Source: Dasypus novemcinctus
Taxonomy: Eukaryota; Chordata; Mammalia; Cingulata; Dasypodidae
Direction: 5' to 3'
Assembly: GCF_030445035.2 (NCBI RefSeq)
Contig: NC_080682.1
Coordinates: forward strand, 33,462,770 to 33,526,769
DNA: 64,000 nt
The notes beneath the pieces were generated by a model. The model was not told the DNA's origin. It saw only the letters and a program-made list of their open reading frames with translations, and ran no database searches. Made by a program: the position numbers and the translations under genes. The stretch's first letter is position 1. Each line of letters opens with the position of its first letter. Below are positions 36,960 to 46,530 of this stretch, piece by piece.

Positions 36960-37450
36960 AAGCATAAGAATATGTAAAAATGCTCCCCATTGACTAAGTA
37001 AATCCTAGCCCCACAGAATAAGTCCTACATCAGCCTCATAATGTTGTAGCATAAACTTTTGCCCATTAGGTCCTAACACATCAAAAACAGAAGAACTTTG
37101 ATAAATATCTGTCATAGTCCCAATGCCAGTAAAGACTGTTGGGACATTTTGTAATGTTCATGATTGAGGCCAATATTGCTTAGCAATGATGGGCACATCA
37201 GCTCCTGTGTCTATTAATCCCCAAAACACTTTTCCATTAATAGTAATAGTAACTTCAGGCTGATTATCACCTACAAAAGTCTGTCAATAAATTTCATTCC
37301 AAAGACCCAAATACCCCATTTCTATCAAAAGGAAGAGTTAATGGTTTGTGATAGATCAGGAGTAGTAATTGAGCTATGCATTGCCCCAAAGTAACTTGTA
37401 CTTGACTAACAGCTTGCACCATAACCTTAATTAAAGGGAGTATATTTACT
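36960..37450 (-). pseudogene. ERV pro: dUTPase C-terminus and protease, lineage A
   Basis: Reading toward lower coordinates: a dUTPase-like end (QVTLGQCIAQLLLL, about 37400), then protease with GLIDTGADVPII at about 37190-37220 (DTG active site) and a GLILWG-type C-terminus near 37010-37030. dUTPase fused upstream of protease is a betaretroviral arrangement. Protease is followed almost immediately by env SU, so RT, RNase H and integrase are deleted. Host DNA resumes at about 37480 with no 5' LTR. Confidence 0.8.
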
Positions 37451-37489
37451 TAATCCCTACTGAATGTCATACAATGGTCAGCAGGTTTA

Positions 37490-37590
37490 AGGTATATAGT
37501 TGACATAGTTTATCTTCACAAGATAACTCTCATGTGAGTTCATAAAATATTTAAAACATAAGCTCAGTTAATGGAAAACCATAATAGTTT
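37490..37590. repeat. OR-flank paralogous block, copy 2 (right part)
   Basis: gacatagtttatcttcacaagataactctca matches 21133-21165, so host DNA continues across the ERV insertion. Confidence 0.7.
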
Positions 37591-37599
37591 TTGTTTAGG

Positions 37600-39400
37600 A
37601 AAGTCTTAAGAGGTGCAGGATGTTGGTGATGGGTGATTATGTGTGGAGGGGGATGCAGAGGGATGCACCTGGGGCATAATTCTAAGGCATGTGAATATGT
37701 TCAAGTGTATATGGGGCATTGTCTCAATGGGCAGAAACTGGTGTAATCACCAAAAGAATATTGAATTTCCACCCTGGGGAATCCTGCTACATACTCTAAT
37801 AAAGCAGAATACACTGAGTATTTGGGAAGTGCCTATCTAAGGAGAACAGACCAATGCACCAGGACTTGATATTGATTGTTTTATTTACGAACATTTTTGT
37901 GTGAAATTGAAACAGCATAGGGTTATACATTGCATAACAGTTACTTCCTGAAAGCCTATTTGTTGCTCAAATGTGGCTTTTCTCTAAGTCAAACTGAGCA
38001 TGTTAATGCTGGTGTGGGACATGACTCCCAGGGAAGAGTTTCCCTGGCTCTGAGGGATTATTACCAAACTAACAAATAATCTGGAAAATAACAAATAATC
38101 TTTGACTGAAAAGGGGGAAATATTACAAACAATTTAGTTTTCATGGTTAAGAGATTTCAAAGCGAGTTTGGTGGTTATTCCCAAGGGTAGGCTTATGAAA
38201 GTCTCAGCATGATCTCATTGATCCACAGTATACAATGCCTCAAAAAGTGCAGCTCCTGAGGACTCTGGGCACATCTAGACATTATATGCAGGACAGACCA
38301 TCTCCGGAATTCAGCATCCTGTAAACAGGTCTTACTTTGCAGTATATGCTCACCAATGAAACAGAATTAGAATCATCTCTAATTTCCCCACACATGGTTC
38401 TTTTGACCCTTTTATATGAACGTTTACCTAGCACTATACTTGCTAAGTATATGTCTCAGAGACTTAAATCTTCAATAAGTTTGTATGCTGGTCTAGGCCA
38501 GAATCTCAACAGAGTTGTAACACCTACCCCTCCATTATTGGACTTGCCAGAGATGATTAACAAAAAGGTGATGGTGAACAATCCCAGGATGTGGAGTACC
38601 TTTGCAACTCCAAGACAGTTCAAGCCATCTGTTCCATGGGATTTAAGCACCTTCTCAATGCAAGATAGGGTAGGCATCACCACTCCAAAATCCTCAAGAT
38701 TGGGTTGTTGATGTGGGAGGGGTGGGGTGGGTGGGGTAGGGGGTATATGGGGACCTCATATTTTTTGAATGTAACATTTAAAAGAAAATAAAGAATTAAA
38801 AAAATTGATAGAAAACACACACACACAGATTTCTGGTGCCACTAATAAGGATAAAAGCAGTCACAGAAAAATGCACAGCAAATGGACACAGAGAGCAGAC
38901 AACTGAGGGGGTGGGTGGGTAAGGGGAGAGAAATAAATTAAAAAGAAAGAAAGAAAGAAAAAAAATCCTCAAGATTGAGGAATGATCAAACATAAAGGGG
39001 GAATGTACTATGGACTAAAGTAGATAAAGGCAGTGGCCACCAAAGTTTCTAAAGGGGGGAATGGGAAGAATAGGTGCAACATAGGGGCATTTTTGACACA
39101 TTGGTAGTATCATACATCACAGTGACAGATACAGGCTATTATACATTTTGTCAAAACCTATAAAATTGTGCAGGGCAAAGTGTAAACTATAATATAAGCT
39201 ATAGTCCTTTGTTAGTACAATCCTTCAATTATGTGGTCATCAATTGTAAACAATGTACAACACTAATGAAAGATGTAGTTAATGTGGGGAAGTGTGGGAG
39301 GGGTAGGAATTCGGGTATATGGGAACCCCTTATATTTTTGATATAATATTTATGTAACCTAAAGTTCTTTAAAAATAAAAAAAAAATATTTTATAAAAAA
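37600..39400 (+). mobile_element. L1 3' UTR, split by a chimeric insertion
   Basis: Sense L1 3' UTR text (ggggcattgtctcaatgggcag; tgtgggacatgactcccaggg) from about 37600 to 38703, continuing at 38967 to a terminus with aaagttctttaaaaataaa at about 39360-39395. The insertion at 38704-38966 is described separately. Confidence 0.8.
38704..38966 (+). mobile_element. L1 3' end and truncated SINE in one target duplication
   Basis: AAAATCCTCAAGATTG is repeated at about 38688-38703 and 38967-38982. Between them are a ~105-bp L1 3' end with G-tract and ACCTCATATTTTTTGAATGTAAC, an A-rich stretch and (CA)n, then a 5'-truncated DAS SINE (acagcaaatggacacagagagcagac) ending in (AAAG)n. One outer duplication for two elements suggests a chimeric insertion. 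Confidence 0.7.
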
Positions 39401-39479
39401 AGTAATCCTCTAATTTTCTTTATGTAGAGTAAATTGAATCATATCACATTGCTTCACAAAACTTACAAGATATCCCATC

Positions 39480-40110
39480 ACAGTAAAGGCAAAAGTCAAA
39501 ACAATATAAGATCCTCCCTATAATTGACATGATCTTGCCCCTCCTTCTTACTTTTAGGAACTCATCCTTTATTATTCCATCTGTCATTCTCAATTTGGAG
39601 CAGCCACACTAACCTCTTGATACTCCTTTATACTGATTAATCCTGATGTGGCTTTCTTTTTTCTGAAATTCCCTTTTCCAGATAACTGCATGGATTGTTT
39701 CTCATTCTTTTCCTCATAAGCCCATACTTTACAAACCTATTTGAAATCAGCTCTGTACCATTCCTCAACCTTGCTGCATTTGCTTCCCATAGCAGTTATC
39801 CCATCTTATATTTCATATATTTTGCCTATACCTTTATTTCCTCTCTTTTTTCCTCCACATTGGAAGCTCTATGAGCACAAGATTATTGCCAAGTAAGTTC
39901 ACTCCTGTATACCAAGGACTTAGAAGAGTGTCTCAATAGATGTATTTGAATGGCTGAATTTTACAGAGAATGAAATTGGGACACAGCATGGTTAAATAAC
40001 TTAGTCATGTTCAGTTAACAGGTTAGAGGACAAACTCACATTTGAACCCAGACAGTCTGACTTTAGAGCTGACATTCTTTTTCACTACTCTGTATGACTG
40101 TTTACCTATA
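39480..40110 (-). repeat. MIR (about 39955-40110) and possible L2-like stretch
   Basis: acagagaatgaaattgggacacag...ttaaataactta...aacccagacagtctgac is the antisense of the MIR core and head, an ancient mammalian tRNA-derived SINE. The preceding 39480-39950 (ccacattggaagctctatgagcacaag) resembles an L2 3' end but is less certain. Confidence 0.65.
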
Positions 40111-40114
40111 ACAT

Positions 40115-41625
40115 ATTTAACTTTAATTATGGTTGAAAAAATAATTCATTGTTCATTATTAAGAAAATAACAAAATGAAGTTTTATTTGAAAGATATATA
40201 TTGCTGACTGGTCATCTATAAATATGCTTAGATAAGACAATGTTACATTAGTAATGCCAGCTAAATATTTTTAAAAATGCATGCATTTTCCAACTTAGAA
40301 AAAGAGAGAACTTTGTAGAGAAAAGAAAAATATATCAGGTGATTGGGCTAGGGAGAGAATCTGTATTAGTCAAGAAAAGGCTCTCTTCTGTAAGAAAGCA
40401 ATTCAGAAACAGAGTATCCAAACTATGGGGGAAGTATTGTCCTGGAATATAACAGTGTAGACTCTCAACAGACTAGGCTTGTGGGTGGCTCTTTTCCATG
40501 AAATACCCATGGGACCTAGTTTTCCTCTGTTATTGCTCTACAATTCCAATATGTATATTCTTCAGCAAGTGTTAAGAGTTTCTCTTAGCTCTGTCTAAAA
40601 CCCAGTATGAGGGAAATGTGAGAGCTTCACATTGGGGAAAAAATTACCTTTTATTTACATATAGACTATTGTTTAAGGAAAAAATTAATTTCTTGAGTGT
40701 GTAAAGAGCTGTCTAGTTTACCTTATTTTTTTTGCTGTGTGCATCATTAAAGAATTGCGTATTTCATCTAAATTATAAAATTTAACAGTATTACATTTTA
40801 TTACTGTCCTTTTAATATTTGTGGGGAACTATAGAGTTATTACTTTTCTCATTCTTTATATCCATAATTTTGTCTCTTCTTTTTACAGTGACTTTCCCAG
40901 GGATAATTAATCTTTAAGTATTAGAGACGGCAATTCAACTTCCCCAATCCTGTAATAATTCTGTGATACATTTTACTTGTATATATATGGCAAGTATATG
41001 ATCTTTGGTATTTTGTGAGTTACATATTGACCTTGCCTGAAGGTCTCCCAGGTTGTCCCTAGTCTTTCTCAAGAACACTTTACATAGACCTGCAAAGTAG
41101 ATATTTATAGTGAATTCAATCCTGTGAATCCTATGTTCCCTAAGTTTCCCAATTAGCACAGTAACTCACACTTGGCTTTAACAACTTTTTAAAATTTATC
41201 TGTATTAATCCTATCTGCTTGCACAGTGGCCACCTATTCTCTCACCCTCTGTCAAAGGTGAAACAGTTAATATGCTCCATCTCCTCTTTTAGGTGTTTGT
41301 GCCCCATTGGAATTTGATTTCTTAGATATTTCCAACCTCATCATTGTGATGGAATCAAGTAAACTTATGACAGTTTAAATTAGTGTTTTTTTTTAAGTTA
41401 TTAAGGAGGAGGAAATGGTCTTTGAAGATTTCTTCATCTTAAGTGAAAGTGGAAATTTTAATTCCCTTTCAAATCTTATTTACTGCTGTAGCTTCACATA
41501 TATATTTTCTGTAAAACTCATTTGCCAGAACAGTATCTTTCTAGTGTTCCAGTATTACACCTTGAAAATATAATGGAATCTTTGTGTCATTGTCAATATA
41601 ACTGGTCTTATCCATTTATTATTAT
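40115..41625. other. Intergenic DNA, no gene seen
   Basis: No coding or repeat signature recognised. Confidence 0.45.
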
Positions 41626-41800
41626 TTTTTTATTACAGAAGTTGTGAGTTTACAGAGCAATCATGCATAAAATACAGGATTCCCATACACCAACCTATTA
41701 ATAATGCCTATTAATAGCAACAGGCCATGATGTACTGCTGAAATGTTGTGTTTATACCCCAAGTCTTACCCCATGCTACATGTGCACAAATAGATCAAAA
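41626..41800 (-). mobile_element. Older L1 3' end (antisense)
   Basis: ttattacagaagttgtgagtttacagagcaatcatgcataaaatacaggattcccata is an L1 3'-terminal sequence of a different, older subfamily. It abuts ERV1 pol sequence. Confidence 0.6.
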
Positions 41801-41814
41801 GGTTTCCTTATGTC

Positions 41815-42085
41815 TGGGAAACCAAGTGCTGGTGCTTTTTAAAAATTTTCTTTAATAGCATGCATTGCCTCTTGACATTCAGCAGTTCAAATTAAGGGTT
41901 CATTACATTTCCTTTAAGGTCTTCATATAGAAGGTTGGTTAGAAGTCAAAATTTGGAATGCAAATATAACAAAATCCAGTCATTCCTAGAAACCCTCAGT
42001 GCTGCCTCTTAGGGGTTGGCAGAACTAATTTACTTAATATTCCTAGCTTCTCTGTGGCAACAAAATACTTTCTATCTTAGACAGC
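41815..42085 (-). pseudogene. ERV1 (gammaretrovirus-like) RT fragment, downstream part
   Basis: The minus strand read in pieces has the connection-region text of gamma-type RT (LGMTGF-type phrase near 41975, NEPL/TAE near 41885, APALGLPD near 41820). It is the 3' continuation of the pol sequence at 49863-51800. The two were separated by the provirus at 42086-49862, as the shared GACAGC shows. Confidence 0.75.
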
Positions 42086-42554
42086 TGCCCCGGCCCGCAG
42101 GATGGTAACGAGGGCTCGAAACCTGCCGAGAAAGAATGGTGGGACAAGAGACACGAAGAATGACAGCAAGACAGGGTTCTGATCAAGCTGCGAATTTTAT
42201 TGAGGGAACAAAGCATATATACTCTTGGGAAGGGAAAGGGCGGTGGGTGGAGGTGGAAGCTAGGGATTGGCTACTTCTGTTGCTGATGTAGAAGGCAGAC
42301 TTCAGTTTCATGTCTTGCGCCTGCGCACTATCTTATCAGTCTGGGCAGTGGCGGGAAACGGAGAACAAAGGAGCAGGGAGGGAGAAGAACAAGGAAGTGA
42401 CAGGGCAGATTTGAGTTCTGCCATGATGTGGGACCCGCCATGTTGTGGTGAACTAATTATAGTTTACTCAAATGAGAAAGTTGGCTCCTCTCTGGCAGCC
42501 GTGCTGCTGGCTCTGCTGAGTTCGGCGTGTACTTTATTTTGACTGCTCCCAACA
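42086..42554 (-). mobile_element. 3' LTR of mosaic provirus (full length)
   Basis: 469 bp. On the minus strand it begins TGTTGGGAGCAG and ends CCGGGGCA. Core signals are intact: AGAGTATATATGC (TATA-like, plus strand about 42209-42221) and CTCAATAAAATTC (polyadenylation signal, about 42191-42203). They are only a few tens of bases apart, as in class II LTRs. This is the only copy in the provirus retaining a promoter. Confidence 0.9.
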
Positions 42555-42575
42555 TCTCCTCCGTTTTTCTTTTAT
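42555..42575 (-). other. Polypurine tract of mosaic provirus
   Basis: The minus strand reads AAAAGAAAAACGGAGGAGA directly before the LTR TGTTGGG, the plus-strand-DNA primer site position. Confidence 0.8.
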
Positions 42576-42689
42576 TAGCACAGTATTTCTTGTAGGCTAG
42601 CTGAGGGAAGTAGAGGCCTCATTTCCCTGATGTAGATGGCTCTGATATTTTGGGAAGGGGTTGTGTAGCAAAGGCAGATGAGGGGAGGC

Positions 42690-42890
42690 TGTGCCTGTCT
42701 TAGGTCGGAACCATACCTGGCGAGCCGTTTCAGCTCACTCATGCTGTAAGCCTCACTCACGCATGTGACCCGTCTTACCCACCCATGAGAGCCATCGATG
42801 ATATCCGTTGTGGGGAGGCATGGTGGCGAAAGGCCATGTCTCTGTTTGGGTTGACTGTCAGGTTGGCTCAGTTGCCCGTCATTGGCTAGC
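42690..42890 (-). promoter_or_regulatory. Possible constitutive transport element (CTE) RNA
   Basis: Lies between env and the 3' LTR, where D-type retroviruses carry the CTE that recruits the host NXF1/TAP exporter for unspliced RNA. Three minus-strand motifs recall CTE loop motifs: CCTAAGACAGGC (42693-42704), GGGTAAGACGGGTC (42767-42780) and GCCAATGACGGGC (42874-42886). The similarity is from memory of the family. Folding was not computed, and the spacing is wider than in a compact CTE. Confidence 0.6.
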
Positions 42891-43091
42891 CAGCCTAGCT
42901 CTCTGAGCAGTTAGGATGCTATCGACGTACCCCACCCATCTCTGCAGGCTGAATGCGGTCGAAGCACCTTGCTTAGTGGCCTTTGCAAACAGAGCGCACC
43001 CCTGTAGCAATGAGGCATACTTCTCAGAGATCAGTTAGGTTGTGCTTACCTTTAACTGTCTCCTGCAGTGCTGTGCCTTGCACTCAGCAGC

Positions 43092-43730
43092 TTATTGGTG
43101 GGGAGAGTTCATCCAGGAGGGGAGACAGTCTGCATGGTCCATGGACATGCCTTGGTCAGCGAGGTGGAGCCGGTGGTAATGCACCTGAATAGGCTTACCA
43201 AGAGCGGAGTCAATTTGGTCCTTAACTAACTGAATGATTCTTTTTATGGCCCAAGGCCCAAAAGATATTACAAGGAGTATGGTTAGTAATGGGCCTAGTA
43301 TGGGGAGCAGATATGGTAGTATCCCTTGGAGTCCATTCCATATGGGGTGGTTGGCTAAATCTCTCCTTTTTTCTAGATCTTCCTGAAGCCTTTTAACTTT
43401 ATCACGAACAATGCCAGACTTGTTAGCATAAAAGCAGCACTGTTCCTGTAAAGCCAGACATATTCCCCTGCGTTCAGCTGTAAGCAGGTCTAGCCCTCTT
43501 CTGTTTTGCAATACTACCTCAGCTAAAGAGTCTATTTGATCTTGAATATCTTGTATAGTGCTCAATAAAGCTTGGACATCATCAATTAATTGTTTGGATA
43601 ATTTTGTATATTGGGTAAAAGCGAGTCCTAACCCCGCAGTACCAGTGGCTAGGGCTCCAGAAATGCCTAAGGTAACAAAAAGTGGGATAAGTTGCACAGT
43701 TCTTCTAGAGTGGCCAGCAATGTAGTCCAT
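43092..43730 (-). CDS. Retroviral Env TM subunit, D-type/gamma-like (TM 2)
   Basis: Open for 212 codons without a break. Domain order: an Arg-Arg at residues 9-10 at the expected SU/TM processing point (weaker than a full furin site); hydrophobic fusion peptide about 12-37; heptad helix about 40-73; the conserved immunosuppressive-type motif [10 protein letters not shown] at 74-83; CX6CC (Cys91, Cys98, Cys99), the SU-linking motif of gamma and D-type Env; membrane anchor about 137-158; tail with VHYHRL, resembling the D-type tail cleavage region. Length fits a complete TM. No matching SU lies upstream: the preceding DNA is TM remnant 1. The start is arbitrary because the frame continues upstream for some codons. 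Whether it is expressed cannot be told. Not the whole Env, so not an entry-competent gene by itself. Confidence 0.85.
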   Translation of the reverse strand: MDYIAGHSRRTVQLIPLFVTLGISGALATGTAGLGLAFTQYTKLSKQLIDDVQALLSTIQDIQDQIDSLAEVVLQNRRGLDLLTAERRGICLALQEQCCFYANKSGIVRDKVKRLQEDLEKRRDLANHPIWNGLQGILPYLLPILGPLLTILLVISFGPWAIKRIIQLVKDQIDSALGKPIQVHYHRLHLADQGMSMDHADCLPSWMNSPHQ

Positions 43731-43799
43731 GCTGGGGACAGGTACAGGTTCAGTTCCATTAATAACACTAACATCGGGGAGGAGGATGACTGGGAGGGC

Positions 43800-44110
43800 A
43801 GTATCCCTTCCCGCAATTCTCGTATTTTAACATTTTGCTCAACAATACTAGACTTATTTATATAGTAGCAACATTCTTCCTGGGGAAAAGGCAGGTTCCC
43901 CCTTTTTCAGCTGTAAGTCAAGGGCCTTGCGGTTTTGTAAAGCTACTTGGGCGAGGGATGTTAGTTGCTGCTGCATAGCGTTAAGAGACTGCGCACTGGA
44001 TTCTAGGCTAATTTGTCATTGTTCAAAGTATTGCAAGCTGATGAGGCTATGGCCAAGAGCACCACGTGCTGTGGCAGCTGCAGCGACTGAACCTGTGAGG
44101 CTAATTTTTT
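43800..44110 (-). pseudogene. Second gamma-like Env TM remnant (TM 1)
   Basis: Directly upstream of TM 2. An Ala-rich fusion-peptide-like segment at about 44070-44100, a glutamine-rich heptad part, ALQNRKALDL at about 43919-43945 (a different version of the motif in TM 2), then in a shifted frame a CX6CC motif at about 43867-43894. One in-frame stop near 44020 and a single-base frameshift near 43917 break it, and no membrane anchor follows. The residues differ too much from TM 2 to be a recent duplicate. Confidence 0.8.
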
Positions 44111-44114
44111 ACCA

Positions 44115-45100
44115 ATATAGGGAGGAAGGCAGCTCTCTTTGACACAGATGGGGATAGTAAAATTTTTTAGTTTGCCTTCTCCATAGTATGTTAGTTGTGG
44201 GGTAATGGCTACTAGGATGCAAGGCCTCATTTTTATAGAACAGAACATTTTTGGGTTATAGTTAATTTCCCAACCACAAACACATAAGGATTTCTTACAT
44301 ATGCCTGAAGATGAATTTGATTTAAATGCAGATATTGACCATTCTTACTATTATTCCCAATCCATTCTATAGTAGGAGCTATTCCTAGAAAAACTTTCCA
44401 CAGATACTTCTGTTTATGTATAGATGTGATATTACACCATGGAGAAAGGATTCATTTCCCCTTCTGTTTCCAAACACTATTATTTTTAGTAAAAATTATT
44501 TTTTGTTGTCCTTTACTATTTAGACCATGCCAAATAAATCTGTCATTATATTCAATGGGACTCCCCATAGGGGCACTTTCCCACACTATTCCATAGGAAT
44601 CATTAAAAATGACAGATTCTCTTCTTATATGGCATTCTTGCCATCCTTCTTTATCCCTACTGTCTTTTTGCGGACAATCATAAGTAGGATTTTTAGTCAT
44701 GATTAAATCGTAAGAGGGAAATAAAGTCACAATAAACTGAGTATTATTATTTTTGAAGATAGCTATGGCCTGATTTTTAACATACATACAGGAAGGATGA
44801 TTACCAATGCATAAGCATTGATAATCAAATGGTAATATGAGATTATCGATTCTTTTTCTTTATAGGGTTTAATTGGCAATCGATTATCAATTGGTATAGG
44901 GAATATATGGGTTTTATTCAGATATATATGAAAGAATGGACTTTTCCAGGTTAACACTCTAAGTAATGGGGGGTTAGGTACATAGGCCTAATAAGTGTAA
45001 TTACTGTCAGCTTCCTTATTACTTACGATCACCATCATCAGAAGTTGTAGAAGACTCCATCTCTTCATTCTGGAGTTTAATCCTTTTCACAGATAACTAA
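44115..45100 (-). pseudogene. env SU region, lineage-A type
   Basis: Pieces at 44452-44787 (Cys-containing with WHGLNSKGQQKIIF), 44763-44957 and 44260-44440 (NGQYLHLNQ, YVFVVGKL). The last aligns with 36730-36850 of the ERV at 35 kb (shared tagtaggagct, acataaggat). The end, at 44115-44248 (LTYYGEGKL...), leads into TM remnant 1, so the lineage switch is near 44.1-44.25 kb. Frameshifted; no complete SU. Confidence 0.7.
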
Positions 45101-45138
45101 ATTTGTTCTCCATTTTCTGAAATGATAAGAGCATAGCC

Positions 45139-45870
45139 TCACCCCCTTACTATAATCCTGCCTTTTTTCCATACATTGCTTAAAGTATCTTTCCAGAATA
45201 TTGGTTGATCTTCATTTCCTGTATCTACTGTAGATGTTTGACATTTTCCAGAGTGACATTCCACAGGTGTTAATGAATTATAAACATTAAGAAAATGTAA
45301 AGTAAATAAAGCTTTAGCTAATTGATCTTTTGGTGTTATAATGCCATCATCTCCCCCTTTTTGTTTTAAAAGCATAGTTTTTAGGGTATGATGGTTGCAT
45401 TCAATTAGGGCTTGACCTGTAGGATTATAAGGAGTGCTGGTATCATGTTTAATACCATATTTTAAACAGAAATTCAAAGGATTTACTAATCTAAGAAGGT
45501 CCATTATCAGTTTTAATTTTCAGAGGGCATCCCATTACTGCAAAAGCAGAACAGAGGTGTGAGTTAACATGATGAAACTGTTCCCCACTTTGAGCAGTAG
45601 CCCACATAAAATGAGAATAAGTGTCAATATAAACGTGAACAGATGGTAGTTTACTAAGGGATGGTATGTGAGTAACATCCATTTGCCATAACTGATTCGG
45701 AGTCAGGCCTCTGGGATTAGTCCCAGCCTGAAAAGACACTGTAGTTAAGGGTCCACAGGTGGGACAGGTACAGATAATTCCTTGTGCCTGTAGTCTTGTT
45801 AACTTTTGATATTTATTTCACAGGCCTTTAGAATTAATATGAGTTAAAGCATGGCAATCATGAGCACTTT
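45139..45870 (-). pseudogene. Betaretrovirus-like integrase
   Basis: All catalytic parts are visible but in three pieces. Zinc finger: HALTH (45820-45860), then a stop, then CTCPTC (about 45755-45775). Core: LWQMDVTHIP (first Asp), IDTYSHFMWATAQSGE, KTDNGPS (second Asp) in 45491-45739; after a frameshift near 45500, YNPTGQALIECNHH (catalytic Glu). C-terminal DNA-binding part: FWKDTLSNVWKKGRIIVRG. The chemistry residues survive while the frame does not. It leads into env. Confidence 0.85.
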
Positions 45871-46530
45871 GTAAACACCTTACCAATAAATCAGCTCGAG
45901 CATTATTTGATGTCATAGGACTAGGCAAAGAGGTATGAGAGCGTATATGAGCAATGTAAATAGGATGCTGTTTTAAACTAATAAGATGTTGCAAGTCAGC
46001 GAAAAGTTGAGATAACTCATCAGTAGCAAAGATATGAGCTGTTTTAATATGCTTGACAGTAAGACTTACATAGTTAGAGTCAGAGACAATGTTCAAGGGC
46101 TCTTAAAACATTTGTAAAACTTTAATGTTGGCTCAAAGCTCTGTGCATTGAGCAGATGAATAAGGAGTTGGCTAAAGCTGTTCTTTTTGAGAAGTAACGT
46201 ATGCTGCTTTTCCATTACTATTACTATCAGTAAATACTGTGCAGGATGGTTGGCTATGCACACAGCCTTGAAAAGCACTGCAAAAGTTTATTGTTGGGTT
46301 TTTTACAGATAGAGGAATGCAGCTGGCTTGATTTGTGTAAGACACTAAAGAGAGTCTCAGCAAGTTTTAAAACAGTGATAGCAATACAGCTGGACATTAA
46401 CTTTTTGCAACAAACTAGCAGTATTTGGGATTGCTGCATACTAGTGTTGTTACTTTGATCTATGATAAGAGGTTGTTTTTGTGACATATACTCTTTTATA
46501 ATAATTAAAACCATAATCAACCACATTGTA
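45871..46530 (-). pseudogene. RNase H and RT connection remnant
   Basis: IFTDSNSNGKAAYVTSQ at about 46170-46240 (first catalytic Asp region), SDSNYV near 46080 and the HPIYIAHIRSHT-type end in 45818-46096 mark RNase H. Sequence upstream (46254-46526) is the connection domain. RT polymerase itself is absent: at about 46530 the sequence passes into the AT-rich block. Confidence 0.75.

Noticed and set aside
42267..42542. 91-codon frame, with an 88-codon frame at 49584-49850 sharing its C-terminus
   Set aside because: Both lie largely in LTRs; the shared end is just LTR identity, not a gene family.
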